Below the pieces are notes generated by a model, which did not search any database, was not told where the DNA came from, and saw nothing but the letters and a program-made list of their open reading frames with translations. This document shows, one piece after another, positions 15,854 to 24,658 of a DNA stretch of 64,000 bases. Position numbers and translations under genes: made by a program. Source of the DNA: JAEUKH01 sp964447205 (GTDB lineage: Bacteria; Myxococcota_A; Polyangia; Polyangiales; Ga0077539). Location of the stretch: NCBI GenBank assembly GCA_964447205.1, contig CAYUSB010000020.1:1-64000 (forward strand), read 5' to 3'. Each line of letters starts with the position of its first letter. The stretch's first letter is position 1.

Positions 15854-16242
15854 GGGGCCGAGTGTGGGGGGAGCCGCCCCGGGGGGGCAACGATCTTCGG
15901 GCGAGTAGGTAGGCGGTGGCGGATCTCCAGCGGGGGCAGCGGCCGACGGGCGACGGGCAGCGGCCGACGGGCGACGGGCAGCGAAGCCGCAAGGGCGCAA
16001 GGGCCGCAAGGGGCAGAACGTTTTGGGGGCAGGCGAAGGCCAATGCGGGCGAAGGTCGCCAGCGATCCGCCGCGGTTGTCACGCTGCGCTCCCCACACAG
16101 AAACCTTCTGACCCTTGCGGCCCTTGCGCCCTTGCGGTTTCACCGGCCGTCGCTCGCTGCCCGTCTCTCGTCGCCCGCAGCCCGTGGCGCGTCGCCTGCG
16201 GGGGCTCGACCCGCGGCAGTCCCTGCCCGAGGGGCACCCCCC
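15854..16242. repeat. Inverted repeat element in a gene-free stretch
   Basis: No gene was seen in these 389 bases. The core is an inverted repeat: 15983-16024 and 16101-16141 share about 40 bases with few mismatches (GCAAGGGCGCAAGGGCCGCA and its complement), separated by about 76 bp. Outside the left arm is a 21-bp tandem duplication built on GGCCGACGGGCGACGGGCAG. Outside the right arm is a matching degenerate complement (to about 16200). This is compatible with a non-autonomous palindromic element or a long hairpin between the convergent-side ends of DUF2470 and the RNA ligase. Confidence 0.65.
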
Positions 16243-17313
16243 TCAGGCGAGGGCGTCGTCGGCCTCGACGTAGCGGCTGTTGAGGACCTTCAAGAGCAGG
16301 GCGAACCCCTCGCGGCTGCGACGCGGAACGGCCGGAGCCAGCACCACCCCCTCCTTGATGTGCAGGGAGCGCCCCGAGACCGACTCCTTGCCCTCGGCCA
16401 GGGCCCGCGCCGCGGCCGGGTCGTACGGCCCCTCATGAAGCACCGGGGCCCACAGGGCTTCCAACCCCGCGACCGCCGCCCAGGCCTCGCGCATCGGCAG
16501 GTCGACCCCGTCGACCACCACACGAAAGACGCGCAGGGTGGGGCGGTTGCCGTCGGCCCCGTAGGTCCACAGCCCGCCCTGACAGGGATAGGCCTCGGCG
16601 AAGGCCTGGGAGGTCTTGCCCGGGAAGGCCGCGGCCAGCTTCGCCGCGAGCTCCGTGGCGCGCACGGCCCGCCAGTAGAGGTTGGTCTCGTCCTCCAGGA
16701 TCTCGATCCCCTTGGCGAACAGGCCCTTCGACGACACGTGGGCCGTCCCGTCGGCCTCGACGAGGAGGGCGCACTGGCTCCCGTGGATCTTCTCGGTGAT
16801 GACCACGGGCTCGCCCGGGACAAACTCGTCCTGGTAGATGGCAAACTGCTCGACGTCGTGGGTGCGCCGCGGGCCCACGTCGGCCATCGCCTGAACCTTG
16901 CCCGCCATGGAGGCCGGGATGGGGGGCTCGTACTTCGTGATCCCGAGGGCCGGGGCGAGGTCGTCGCCGATCTGGATGGCGTCGAGGGAGGCGACCCCGA
17001 GCTTCGCGAGGACGTACTCCGCGGGCAGGGTGACCCCCTCGGAGAGGGATCCGCGGAGTTTGACCTGGCCGACCCGGTCGTGGTCCTTGCCCACGAGGTA
17101 CGACTTGCCCGTGTCGCTGTTGCAGTAGTGCCCGCGGAGGTCTTCGGGCAGGAGTGCCCGGGCCGGGGCGAAGACGACGAGGTCGCCGTCGTGGTACCCG
17201 TTGGAGCGGGCCACGACGAGCTGATGCATGCCCACCTTGCCGAGCTGCATGCGGTCGGCATTGGGGTGGTCGAAGAGCGCGATGCGCTCGACGGAGACCT
17301 TCCAGATGGCCAT
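16243..17313 (-). CDS. ATP-dependent RNA ligase, DraRnl / Rnl5-like
   Basis: Encodes 356 residues. An N-terminal domain of about 140 residues (MAIWKVSVERIALFDHPNAD, LVVFAPARALLP) matches the OB-like leader of the Deinococcus radiodurans RNA ligase family. The nucleotidyltransferase core follows: motif I is EKIHGS with the adenylated lysine at K175, motif IIIa-like AEAYP near 242, motif IV KEGVVLAP with E321, and motif V LLLKVLN with K342. All key residues are present. Family members seal nicks in RNA, or RNA ends on a DNA template, and are thought to act in RNA repair. No RtcB, Pnkp or Hen1 partner is adjacent. A palindromic element sits in its 5-prime region. Confidence 0.88.
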   Translation of the reverse strand: MAIWKVSVERIALFDHPNADRMQLGKVGMHQLVVARSNGYHDGDLVVFAPARALLPEDLRGHYCNSDTGKSYLVGKDHDRVGQVKLRGSLSEGVTLPAEYVLAKLGVASLDAIQIGDDLAPALGITKYEPPIPASMAGKVQAMADVGPRRTHDVEQFAIYQDEFVPGEPVVITEKIHGSQCALLVEADGTAHVSSKGLFAKGIEILEDETNLYWRAVRATELAAKLAAAFPGKTSQAFAEAYPCQGGLWTYGADGNRPTLRVFRVVVDGVDLPMREAWAAVAGLEALWAPVLHEGPYDPAAARALAEGKESVSGRSLHIKEGVVLAPAVPRRSREGFALLLKVLNSRYVEADDALA

Positions 17314-17648
17314 CGGAGAACCTGTAGGACAGTGAGGGGGAGAGGCGCCGCGGACGCGGCAAGAGGCGGGCACGCTAGAGGGGCGACCGGAAAGTCGGAC
17401 CGAGCTGCGCAACGAGACGCAAGCATCGCCAGGCGCGGGGGCGAAGACGGGCTCAATGCCCGTCGAGACACCGCAACGCAGCGATGCGACGCGGATCGGA
17501 AGCGCGGCGAAGGGAGACTTTCCGGTCGGCACTCTAGCACCGCGAGGCCGAGGCGCAACGGGGCGGGGACACGACGCGTCGGGGCCGCGGGTCGGGCCCG
17601 GGCTGGACCGCAGGCCCCTCGGTGCCGTATCCCTCGGGCAATATCCCA
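17314..17648. repeat. Divergent intergenic region with a palindromic element
   Basis: This 335-bp gap separates the RNA ligase (minus) from the VF530-like gene (plus), so it should contain both promoters. It holds inverted arms at 17374-17396 and 17516-17538 that match at 21 of 23 positions (GACCGGAAAGTC and complement). At its centre is a perfect 7-bp hairpin (GACGGGC/GCCCGTC, 17446-17464). I cannot point to clear -35/-10 boxes. Confidence 0.6.
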
Positions 17649-17885
17649 ATGCCCGACGCCCACCCCAACGACCCCCTGCACGGCATCACGCTGGAGAAGA
17701 TGCTCAACCAGCTTGTCGAAACCCACGGCTGGGAGGAGCTCGGTCGGCGGGTTCCGGTCCGGTGTTTTTTGTATGATCCGAGCGTGAAGTCGAGCCTTAC
17801 CTTCCTGCGGCGCACCCCGTGGGCCCGGGCCCAGGTCGAGGACCTCTACCGCGAGCACCTCCGCACGCATCCCGCGCCCGGCTGA
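17649..17885 (+). CDS. VF530 / DUF2132-family small protein
   Basis: Encodes 78 residues and matches the VF530 (DUF2132) family along its whole length: NDPLHGITLEKMLNQLVETH, GWEELGRRVPVRCFLYDPSV, then KSSLTFLRRTPWARAQVEDL. The structure of the founding member from Vibrio fischeri shows a small helical fold that was proposed, not proven, to bind DNA. The start was set at 17649 because the family motif begins immediately after it. It is transcribed divergently from the RNA ligase. No partner gene follows; the next gene is convergent. Confidence 0.85.
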   Translation: MPDAHPNDPLHGITLEKMLNQLVETHGWEELGRRVPVRCFLYDPSVKSSLTFLRRTPWARAQVEDLYREHLRTHPAPG

Positions 17886-17906
17886 GGGGCCGTCTCTGGG
17901 GGGGGG

Positions 17907-19682
17907 TCAGTGGGCTCGGATCTCGACCTCGTCGATGCGTACGGTGGCGGTGCAGCAGTCGGGGCAGTGGTTGGAGAAGCGGAACCCCACCCGCACCCTC
18001 GGGCGGCCCACGAAGCGTGCGAGGTCGACGGTGAAGGGCACCCACGTCGAGCTCGCCCCGATGTTGCCGAGGGAGACCCAGGTGCCGCCTCCGTCGCCGC
18101 TTCCTACGACTTCGACGGTGTCGGCAGGGCCGATGGTGGTCAGGGCCCGAAACCGAACCGTGGCCGACACGGCATCGGCGAGCGAGACGTCGCGGTTGAG
18201 CAGGGCCCGTCCGTGGATCCCGCAGGCCTCGGGGTAGCGCAGGATGGCCGGGGCCCCGTAGAGGCCGTGCATCCCCGCGGCGGCGACGGTGGTGCGCGAC
18301 CAGGTCGACTCCAGGGTCCAGTTGCTCGTGCCCGACTCAAACCCGTCGGTGAAGAGGGTCCGTTCGACCCGGCACACCCCGCCCGAACACAGGGCCCCGC
18401 AGGCGCTCCCGCAGGCTCCGCAGTGGGCGGGGTCGGTCTGGGTGTTGACGCAGGTCTCGCCGCAGCGGGTCTGGCCCGCGGGGCAGGCCGGGGCGCAGTT
18501 GCCCGCGAGGCAGGTCTGGCCGCTCGGGCACGCAAACTGGCAGCCCCCGCAGTGGGCGGGGTCGGTCTGGGTGTCGACGCAGGTCGTGAGGGAGCACATG
18601 GTGCGACCCATGGGGCATTGACCGATGCAGGCTCCCATGAAGCAGGGGCTCCCCTCGGGGCAGCGCAGGCCGCAGGCTCCGCAGTGGGCGGGGTCGAAGT
18701 CGAGGACCACGCAGGCCGAACCGCAGCGCGCGGTGGGGGCTTCGCAGTCGGCGAGGCAGGTTCCGCCGACGCAGGACTGGCCGGTGGCGCAGGTGCGGCC
18801 GCAGGCTCCGCAGTGGGCCCGGTCGGTCTGGGTGTTGGCGCATCCCGAACCGCACCGGGTGGTCCCCGTCCCACACGGGGCGAGGCACTCTCCGGCCACG
18901 CAGGTCTGGCCCGTGGCGCAGGATCGTCCGCACGAGCCGCAGTGGGCGGGGCTATTCTGGGTGTCGATGCAAGCCGAGCCGCAGCGTACGGTGGTCCCGG
19001 TGCAGGGGGCGAAACACGACCCGGCGGTGCAGGTCTGACCCGGGGCGCACACCTGTCCGCAGCCGCCGCAGTGGGCGTTGCTGGTCTGGGTGTTGACGCA
19101 CGACCCGCTGCACGCGGTGGTTCCGCCGGTGCATGTGGGGTTGCCGGTGTCGGGGGGGAGGGTGCCCGCGTCGGGGGTGGGATTGCCCGTGTCGGGCGTG
19201 GGATTGCCTGCGTCGGGCGTGGGATTGCCCGCGTCCGGACGCGGCGTCCCGGCGTCCATCCCGGGGTTTCCTGCATCGGGGAAGGGGTTGCCCGTGTCGG
19301 GCGTGGGATTGCCCGCATCGGGCGTGGGGTTGCCCGCGTCCGGGAAGGGGTTGCCCGCGTCGGGGAGATCGCCGACGCCGCAGGTGACCTGGATGCAGGC
19401 TTCGCAGGCCTCGCTGCAGGTGGCGTCGCACAGGGCCTGAACGCAGGCGAAGCAGGCCGCGGGCGGCCGCACGAAGGTGCAGCCCTGCTCGCAGTTGGCC
19501 TGATCGCCCAGGGCGCCCCGCGCGCACGGAACGATGCGGCTGCACGCCGCGGCGCAGGCGCTCACGGCCGCGTCGGGGGTCGGGGTGATCGCGGCGTCGT
19601 CGGGGGAGTGGGGGACCGGGTCGCTGCCGCAGGCCGACAACCACGCGGCGACACAGAACAAGAACAAGGCCTTGGAATTCAT
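17907..19682 (-). CDS. Lipoprotein with DAGNP heptad repeats and cysteine-rich modules
   Basis: A 591-residue protein. The leader MNSKALFLFCVAAWLSACGS has a lipobox ending at C18. A cysteine-rich region (residues 41-100, CAAACSRIVPC to CIQVTC) is followed by about eleven tandem heptads of the type DAGNPxP. Next come six ~42-residue modules (CGxxCxNTQTDxAHCGxCGxxC...), the same module class as in the gene at 12984. The last ~150 residues form a beta-rich, jelly-roll-like domain (LFTDGFESGTSNWTLESTWS ... VRVGFRFSN), as found in adhesins and secreted enzymes. The combination of a stalk, disulfide-rich modules and a terminal binding-like domain suggests a cell-surface adhesin; this is inferred from architecture. 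Confidence 0.83.
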   Translation of the reverse strand: MNSKALFLFCVAAWLSACGSDPVPHSPDDAAITPTPDAAVSACAAACSRIVPCARGALGDQANCEQGCTFVRPPAACFACVQALCDATCSEACEACIQVTCGVGDLPDAGNPFPDAGNPTPDAGNPTPDTGNPFPDAGNPGMDAGTPRPDAGNPTPDAGNPTPDTGNPTPDAGTLPPDTGNPTCTGGTTACSGSCVNTQTSNAHCGGCGQVCAPGQTCTAGSCFAPCTGTTVRCGSACIDTQNSPAHCGSCGRSCATGQTCVAGECLAPCGTGTTRCGSGCANTQTDRAHCGACGRTCATGQSCVGGTCLADCEAPTARCGSACVVLDFDPAHCGACGLRCPEGSPCFMGACIGQCPMGRTMCSLTTCVDTQTDPAHCGGCQFACPSGQTCLAGNCAPACPAGQTRCGETCVNTQTDPAHCGACGSACGALCSGGVCRVERTLFTDGFESGTSNWTLESTWSRTTVAAAGMHGLYGAPAILRYPEACGIHGRALLNRDVSLADAVSATVRFRALTTIGPADTVEVVGSGDGGGTWVSLGNIGASSTWVPFTVDLARFVGRPRVRVGFRFSNHCPDCCTATVRIDEVEIRAH

Positions 19683-19876
19683 ACGCAGACCTCCTGGGAG
19701 TGCACGCGGGCGTCCGGCTGAGGGAGCGCCTCGCGGAGGCTCGTAGAGCAGGTCGCAGACCAGGGGGGCGGCGAGACCGAAAGGCCTTGGATTGAAGGAA
19801 ATTCGTGCGGTGAGTTCGGGCCTGCGGCGGGGCGTCGGCGCGTCGCTCCGTGGCGTGGGCGCGTCGCTCTCGGTCC

Positions 19877-21910
19877 CTACCGTTGGAGGGCGGTGAAGAA
19901 GTCGACGTGGGCCCGCTCGGTGAGTCGGTCGCCGTCGAGGGAGCCCTCGATGAGCTCGTAGCCCAGGAGGGCCAGGACCCGGTCGCGCCAGAAGATGGGT
20001 CGGGCGTTGCCGTACCAGTCCGAGCAGCTCGCGGCGCAGGCGTCGTTGCGTTGGGAGGGGCCCCCTTCGGCCCGGAGCGATCCCATCTCGTGCAGGTGCA
20101 ATCCATCGACGCGCAGGAAGGTCACCTCGGCCCCGGTCTCGCGGAGCTGACGCCACCCGGGTCGGCCGCCGCGCGTGAGGGGCAAGCCCAACATCCCGCG
20201 CCGTTCGCCCTGCGGGAGGTAGAAGAACCCGTGGCTCCGGGTCTCGCTCTGGGCCGCCCCCGAACGCACGAGGCGGTCGGCGATGGCGGGGGTGGGGCCG
20301 AGGGCGAAGGTGGTAAATTGCAGGTCGCCCCCGGCGCTTCCGACGACGAGGGCGTCGCGGTCGAGGGGTTCGATGCGGTCGACCCCGTGGGGCAGGACGA
20401 GGCGGGCGGTCTGGGACCCGGTGAGGTCGTGCACGAAGAGGGTGTACGCGGTCGGGTTCGCGGTGCGCGACCAGGTGCTGCCCATCCCGTAGAGCAGGCT
20501 GTCGCCGACGAAGCGGTTGTGAAACCCGCCGCGTTCGGTGGGGGTGGGCAGGGTGCGGTAGGCCGAGGGGTCGAGGGCCGTGATCGTGCGGCCAAACCGC
20601 GCGGCAGGAACCGTCACGAGCCCCACCGCTCCGTGGCTCAGCTCCGAGGCCCACATCCCGTCGCCCTGTCCCTCCGCGCGCACGAGCACCTGCACCGCGT
20701 CCCCGCGCTCGCGAAACGAGAACTGATCGACCGGGGCTCCCTGCGTACGCACCGCGGTGAGGGCCCCGCCCGCGAGGGGGAAGCGGTAGAGGACCGACCC
20801 GACGGCTCCGGGGCGGCGGTCGTGGTGGGTGATCCCGGCCCAGTCGTCCCACTCGGAACTGCCCGAGACCCAGAGGTACAGGGCCTCGCGGGAGACATAG
20901 AAGCTCCGCGAGGCGGGCCCGAGCACCCCCTCGGCCCGGCACGCGGGCGTCGGCCGGTCGAGGTCGCAGCGCAGGACGGTGTGGAGGATGGGTTCGTTGC
21001 CGAAGCCGAGGGTGGCCCCGTAGACCCGGGTGTAGTCCATGACGGGGCGCCACGGGCCACTGCGTCCGAGGCGCGTGGCGGGCAGGCTCTGGGGCAGGAA
21101 GTCGTCGCGATCGGTCTGCCGGATCATCGGGATGGGCAGGTAGACCACGAGCTGATGGCCCACGAGCCGGCTCGCGTAGTTGCGCGAGGAGTAGTAGTCC
21201 CCGGTGCGGAGAAAGAGGGTGTCGCGGTAGGTGATGACCCCATCGGGGGTGATCCGAAACCGGCCGATCTCGGTCTGTCCCCGGTCGTAGCTGTAGCCCG
21301 TGACGAGGAGGGTGTCTCCGTCGACGAGGAGCTCGTCGTACCAGTCGGCGGGGGCGCCTCCGGGGCCGTAGGCGTTGATCATGGTGCGGGGCGTGAGGGC
21401 CCGAGCCCCCGCGTCGGCCTCGCCGATGTGTACGGTAAAGAGCCGTCCGCGGCGCAGGACCACGAGGTGTTGGCCGTGGACCTTGACGATGTCCCCCTCG
21501 TCGACCCCGACCTCCTGGTTGTTGGTGATGCTGGTGGGGGCGGCCGAGGGGCTGGACGACGTGGCGGCGGGGCGCGGAGAGACCGAGGCAGCAGGAGCGG
21601 AGGAGGCGGCGCTGCGGCCCATGCCCAGGCTGCCCAGGCTGCCCAGGCTGCCCATCGAGCCGACGGCGGAGCCGACTGCGCTGCGGTAGAGGGGTCGGCG
21701 TGGGCGGGCGCGTTCGCGGGCCCGTTCGCGGGCGAGGGCCCGCTGTTGGGCGGAGAGTACGGGGGCGATGGCCGCCCGCAGGGCCGCGGGGCTCCCCAAC
21801 GGAACGAGCCGCGCAGGCGGTGCGGCCCGGGCTGTGGGCGGGTCGGCCCGTGCGGCCAGGGGGGCGAGGAGGAGGGCGAGGCAGGCGGCGAGGCGGTGGG
21901 GTCGGTGCAT
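19877..21910 (-). CDS. Secreted beta-propeller domain protein (PF09826-type)
   Basis: Encodes 677 residues. A signal peptide (LAACLALLLAPLAARA) precedes an alanine/arginine-rich region containing a short MGSLGSLGSLGMG repeat. The diagnostic stretch TNNQEVGVDEGDIVKVHG begins the C-terminal beta-propeller family at about residue 135. Blade-like repeats continue to the end, for example ELLVDGDTLLVTGYSYD and ALLGYELIEGSLDGDRL. Family members are secreted or membrane-anchored and have no fixed function; subtilisin-like or sensor roles have been suggested in other phyla. The ATG at 21910 was preferred because the leader starts there. It is a single gene; the plus-strand nuclease starts 130 bp upstream, divergently. 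Confidence 0.85.
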   Translation of the reverse strand: MHRPHRLAACLALLLAPLAARADPPTARAAPPARLVPLGSPAALRAAIAPVLSAQQRALARERARERARPRRPLYRSAVGSAVGSMGSLGSLGSLGMGRSAASSAPAASVSPRPAATSSSPSAAPTSITNNQEVGVDEGDIVKVHGQHLVVLRRGRLFTVHIGEADAGARALTPRTMINAYGPGGAPADWYDELLVDGDTLLVTGYSYDRGQTEIGRFRITPDGVITYRDTLFLRTGDYYSSRNYASRLVGHQLVVYLPIPMIRQTDRDDFLPQSLPATRLGRSGPWRPVMDYTRVYGATLGFGNEPILHTVLRCDLDRPTPACRAEGVLGPASRSFYVSREALYLWVSGSSEWDDWAGITHHDRRPGAVGSVLYRFPLAGGALTAVRTQGAPVDQFSFRERGDAVQVLVRAEGQGDGMWASELSHGAVGLVTVPAARFGRTITALDPSAYRTLPTPTERGGFHNRFVGDSLLYGMGSTWSRTANPTAYTLFVHDLTGSQTARLVLPHGVDRIEPLDRDALVVGSAGGDLQFTTFALGPTPAIADRLVRSGAAQSETRSHGFFYLPQGERRGMLGLPLTRGGRPGWRQLRETGAEVTFLRVDGLHLHEMGSLRAEGGPSQRNDACAASCSDWYGNARPIFWRDRVLALLGYELIEGSLDGDRLTERAHVDFFTALQR

Positions 21911-22039
21911 GGGAGGTGCTCTCTCCGACGGACGAAGGCCCCGAAGGGTTGGGACCAGGTTTAGCCTCGACAGCGGCGGGGGAGGTTGGGTTCCGTTCGG
22001 GGACTTGACGGCGGAGAGTTTGGGTGGCCTAAGACCCGC

Positions 22040-22792
22040 GTGAGACCTCGGGGCGTCTGCATCGTGACGTGGAACGTGTGGTTTGACTCCCATCAACAGG
22101 CCGCGCGGGCTGCGATGTTGTGCGAGGCTTTGCGGGCCGCCGACGCCGACGTGGTGTGCCTCCAGGAGGTGACCCCGCCCGTCCTCGATCATTTGCGCGG
22201 GTCGGAGGCCCTGCGGGGATACACCTTCTCCGACTCGGACTTCGATGCCGCGGAGGGGTACGGGACGGTGATCGTGTCGCGGCTCCCGGTGCGCCAATGG
22301 CAGCGGCACGAGCTCCCCACCTCGATGGGGCGCGACCTCCGCGTGGCCCTGGTCGAACCCCCGACCGGGGGCATCCTCGCCGTCGGGACCGTGCACCTCG
22401 AGAGCCGCCGATGGAACGGCGACGTCCGCGCCGAGCAGCTCGACGTGGCCCTGCCCCTGATGCGGGCCGCGGCGCCGGCTGCGTTGCTCTGCGGCGACTT
22501 CAACTTCGACGACGGTTGGGACGAGGCCGGTCGCCTCCAGGCCGCTCCTGACTTCCGCGACGTGTGGCTCACCCACGGCCGGGGGGGCCCCGGGTACACG
22601 GTCGACACCCGGCGCAACACGATGACGGCGTGGCACAAGAAGACCGACAAGCAGACCCGCTACGACCGGGTCCTGGCCCGCGGGGTGTCGCCTCGGGCCA
22701 TCCGCCTGCTCGGGGTTGATCCCAGCCCCGACGACCCGGCCCTCTTTGTCTCCGACCACTTCGGCCTACGGACCGAGGTCGAGATGGAGTAG
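22040..22792 (+). CDS. Endonuclease/exonuclease/phosphatase (EEP) family protein
   Basis: About 250 residues with the EEP fold of DNase I, ExoIII and inositol phosphatases. The motifs are IVTWNVWFDSH (Asn), VVCLQEVTP (metal-binding Glu), GTVHLES, LLCGDFNFDDGW (Asp/Asn pair), RYDRVL and the terminal FVSDHFGL (Asp-His). All expected catalytic residues are present. Substrate classes include DNA, RNA 2-prime-phosphodiesterase targets and phospholipids. The TWNVWFDS start and compact size resemble tyrosyl-DNA phosphodiesterase 2-like proteins. The GTG at 22040 is preferred; a longer start at 21986 adds 18 unremarkable residues. It ends 10 bp from the convergent next gene. Confidence 0.85.
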   Translation: MRPRGVCIVTWNVWFDSHQQAARAAMLCEALRAADADVVCLQEVTPPVLDHLRGSEALRGYTFSDSDFDAAEGYGTVIVSRLPVRQWQRHELPTSMGRDLRVALVEPPTGGILAVGTVHLESRRWNGDVRAEQLDVALPLMRAAAPAALLCGDFNFDDGWDEAGRLQAAPDFRDVWLTHGRGGPGYTVDTRRNTMTAWHKKTDKQTRYDRVLARGVSPRAIRLLGVDPSPDDPALFVSDHFGLRTEVEME

Positions 22793-22802
22793 GCCCGCGC
22801 GG

Positions 22803-23681
22803 TCACCAGTCGTCGGGCAGGCCCTTCCGTGGCGGGGCGGCCTGCAGGCGCTCGAACCACCCGGCGAAGGCCTCCCGCGACACCCCCAGGCGGGTGTGCC
22901 AGTGGCGGAAGTAGGTCTCCAGGGCGTCGGTGCGTGGGTGGGTCCCGCGGTGGTGCAGGATGAAGTCCTTGGCGTTTTGCACCTTGTCGGCCACGAGCAT
23001 GCAGCGAACCTCGGGCAAGGGGCCCAGGGCGATCTCCGAGGGGTCGTGTACGACGTGGTGGGACAGGTACGCGTTGGCGATGTGGCGGTACTCCATCGCG
23101 AGCCCGAGGACCTGCGGGTCGTCCGTGAGGCTCCCGAGGTGGGGGTAGCTCTCGGCGAGGTCGGGGTCGGACTGCACGAGGGGGTGCAGGCACCACGCCC
23201 GCCAGGCCCGGTCGGTGGCCCCCAGGTCGCGTAGGACGGCGAGTCCCTCGTCGATGTGGTTCATGTAGGGGAGGCCCGAGCGTCGGGCCCGGGTGACCCC
23301 GTAGCGGGCCGTGACGGCCTGGTACTCCCTGCTCCCGGCGAAGGCGCCGACCACGGCCACGTCGATCCCGCGGCGCCGCAGGAGGGCCTCCACGTCGCAG
23401 TCGGGGGCCGTCACAAAGGGCGTGGGATGCGCGGCCAGATACCGCGAGAGGTGTCCCTGTCCCCGTCGTGAGGCCAGGACGTAGACCGAGGCCCGGCGCA
23501 CTCCTACGGGGTCGAGGCTGAAGGTGCGGGCTCCCCAGACGATCCCGGCGTCGTCGTGGAGAGGTTCGACCGTGCCCTCCCAGTGGTAGCCCTCCCACAG
23601 GCCCTGAACAGCCCGGGCGGAGAAGTACGCGGTGACCGACTCCAGGGTGTCGGCGTTGGGGTCGAGGCGGGGCGGGTTCAT
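22803..23681 (-). CDS. GNAT-like N-terminus fused to a degenerate HD-like domain, function unknown
   Basis: Encodes 292 residues. The N-terminal ~90 residues resemble a GNAT acetyltransferase, with a pyrophosphate-loop-like RRGQGHLSRYL at 72-82. From about 137 the pattern recalls the HD hydrolases of the RelA/SpoT type: MNHIDEG (H142), then CLHPLVQ, where an HP (166-167) replaces the usual HD doublet, then ADKVQNAKDF with D232 and N236. The replaced aspartate would weaken metal binding. I do not know the family by name. The neighbours (EEP nuclease, Uma2-like nuclease) are not clearly linked. The start codon is followed at once by a normal-looking protein and is well supported. Confidence 0.55.
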   Translation of the reverse strand: MNPPRLDPNADTLESVTAYFSARAVQGLWEGYHWEGTVEPLHDDAGIVWGARTFSLDPVGVRRASVYVLASRRGQGHLSRYLAAHPTPFVTAPDCDVEALLRRRGIDVAVVGAFAGSREYQAVTARYGVTRARRSGLPYMNHIDEGLAVLRDLGATDRAWRAWCLHPLVQSDPDLAESYPHLGSLTDDPQVLGLAMEYRHIANAYLSHHVVHDPSEIALGPLPEVRCMLVADKVQNAKDFILHHRGTHPRTDALETYFRHWHTRLGVSREAFAGWFERLQAAPPRKGLPDDW

Positions 23682-23830
23682 GGCGGGAGGGAGGGAGGGT
23701 ACCGCCCGGCGGGCAGAGAAACAGCAGGTCGCGCAGGCTCGCGAAGCCGCGGTACCCCATTGATCGAGGAGCTGGCAACCCTCCGCGCTCCCACAAACCC
23801 ACAGGCCGTGGCCGTGCTAGCCTCTTGGGC

Positions 23831-24649
23831 ATGTCGTACCCGTTGCAGGCCCCGGGCCCGTTTCGTGTGGAGCATCTCCCAGATGGGTCCTCCTACGAGC
23901 TGAGCGAGGGGCACCCCATCCAGTGTCTGCCTACGGGCGCCAACGGGACGGGGCCCAACCTCCGCGGTGGCTTCGTGCTCGACACCGACCCCGCCGCGCC
24001 TCCCGCGGGCGTCGATGCGGGGATTGCCCTGTCGGGCCAGACGCTGCGCGCCCCCGACGTGGCGGTGGGCATCGGCCCGGAGCAACGTGGCTGGAGCACG
24101 ACGGTTCCGCCACTGGCGGTGGAGTACGCGGCCGAGGGGCAGGACAACGCCGACCTGCTCAAGAAGATTGACGAGTTTCTCACCGCGGGCACCCGCTGGG
24201 TGTGGGTGGTGCGCCTCACGGGGCCGCGGCGCGTCGAGGTGCACGAGCGCGGAGTGCCCGTGCGTGTGGTCCCTCAGGGGGAGAACCTCGAAGCCCCCGG
24301 CCTGCTCAAGAACGCCGTGCCCGTGGAGGCCCTGTTCGACCGGAGGGCCTCCCACGAGGTCGCACTGCGCAACCTCGTCCAACAGCGGGGATACGACTCC
24401 TTCGAGGACGCCATGCTCAAGAACCGAGAAGCGGGCCTGGAGCAGGGCCTGAAGGAGGGCCGCGAAGAGGGCCTTCTGCCGTTGCAGCGTCAGTTCGCGC
24501 GTCGGCTGGGACGAGCACTGACGGAGGCGGAGCGCGCGACCCTGCTGGCGCGTTTCGACACGGCGGGGCCCGAGCGCCTCGGCGACGTCGTGCTCGACCT
24601 CGACCCCGTCGCCCTTGGGCAGTGGCTGGCCGACCCCGAGGCGCGGTAG
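23831..24649 (+). CDS. Uma2-family (DUF820) nuclease-like protein
   Basis: A 272-residue protein with the PD-(D/E)XK-like core of the Uma2 family. RAPDVAVG gives the conserved aspartate, LAVEYAAEGQD the glutamate, and DLLKKIDEFLTAGTRWVWVV the lysine-containing helix. The C-terminal third is a charged helix (GLEQGLKEGREEGLLPLQRQ) and a small helical domain (TEAERATLLARFDT), as also seen in Rpn/DUF4351-type proteins. Uma2 proteins are very common and often found with mobile elements; activity is mostly untested. The stop lies 10 bp before phosphoenolpyruvate carboxylase, so transcription may be shared, although no functional link is apparent. Confidence 0.8.
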   Translation: MSYPLQAPGPFRVEHLPDGSSYELSEGHPIQCLPTGANGTGPNLRGGFVLDTDPAAPPAGVDAGIALSGQTLRAPDVAVGIGPEQRGWSTTVPPLAVEYAAEGQDNADLLKKIDEFLTAGTRWVWVVRLTGPRRVEVHERGVPVRVVPQGENLEAPGLLKNAVPVEALFDRRASHEVALRNLVQQRGYDSFEDAMLKNREAGLEQGLKEGREEGLLPLQRQFARRLGRALTEAERATLLARFDTAGPERLGDVVLDLDPVALGQWLADPEAR

Positions 24650-24658
24650 CACCTCCTC

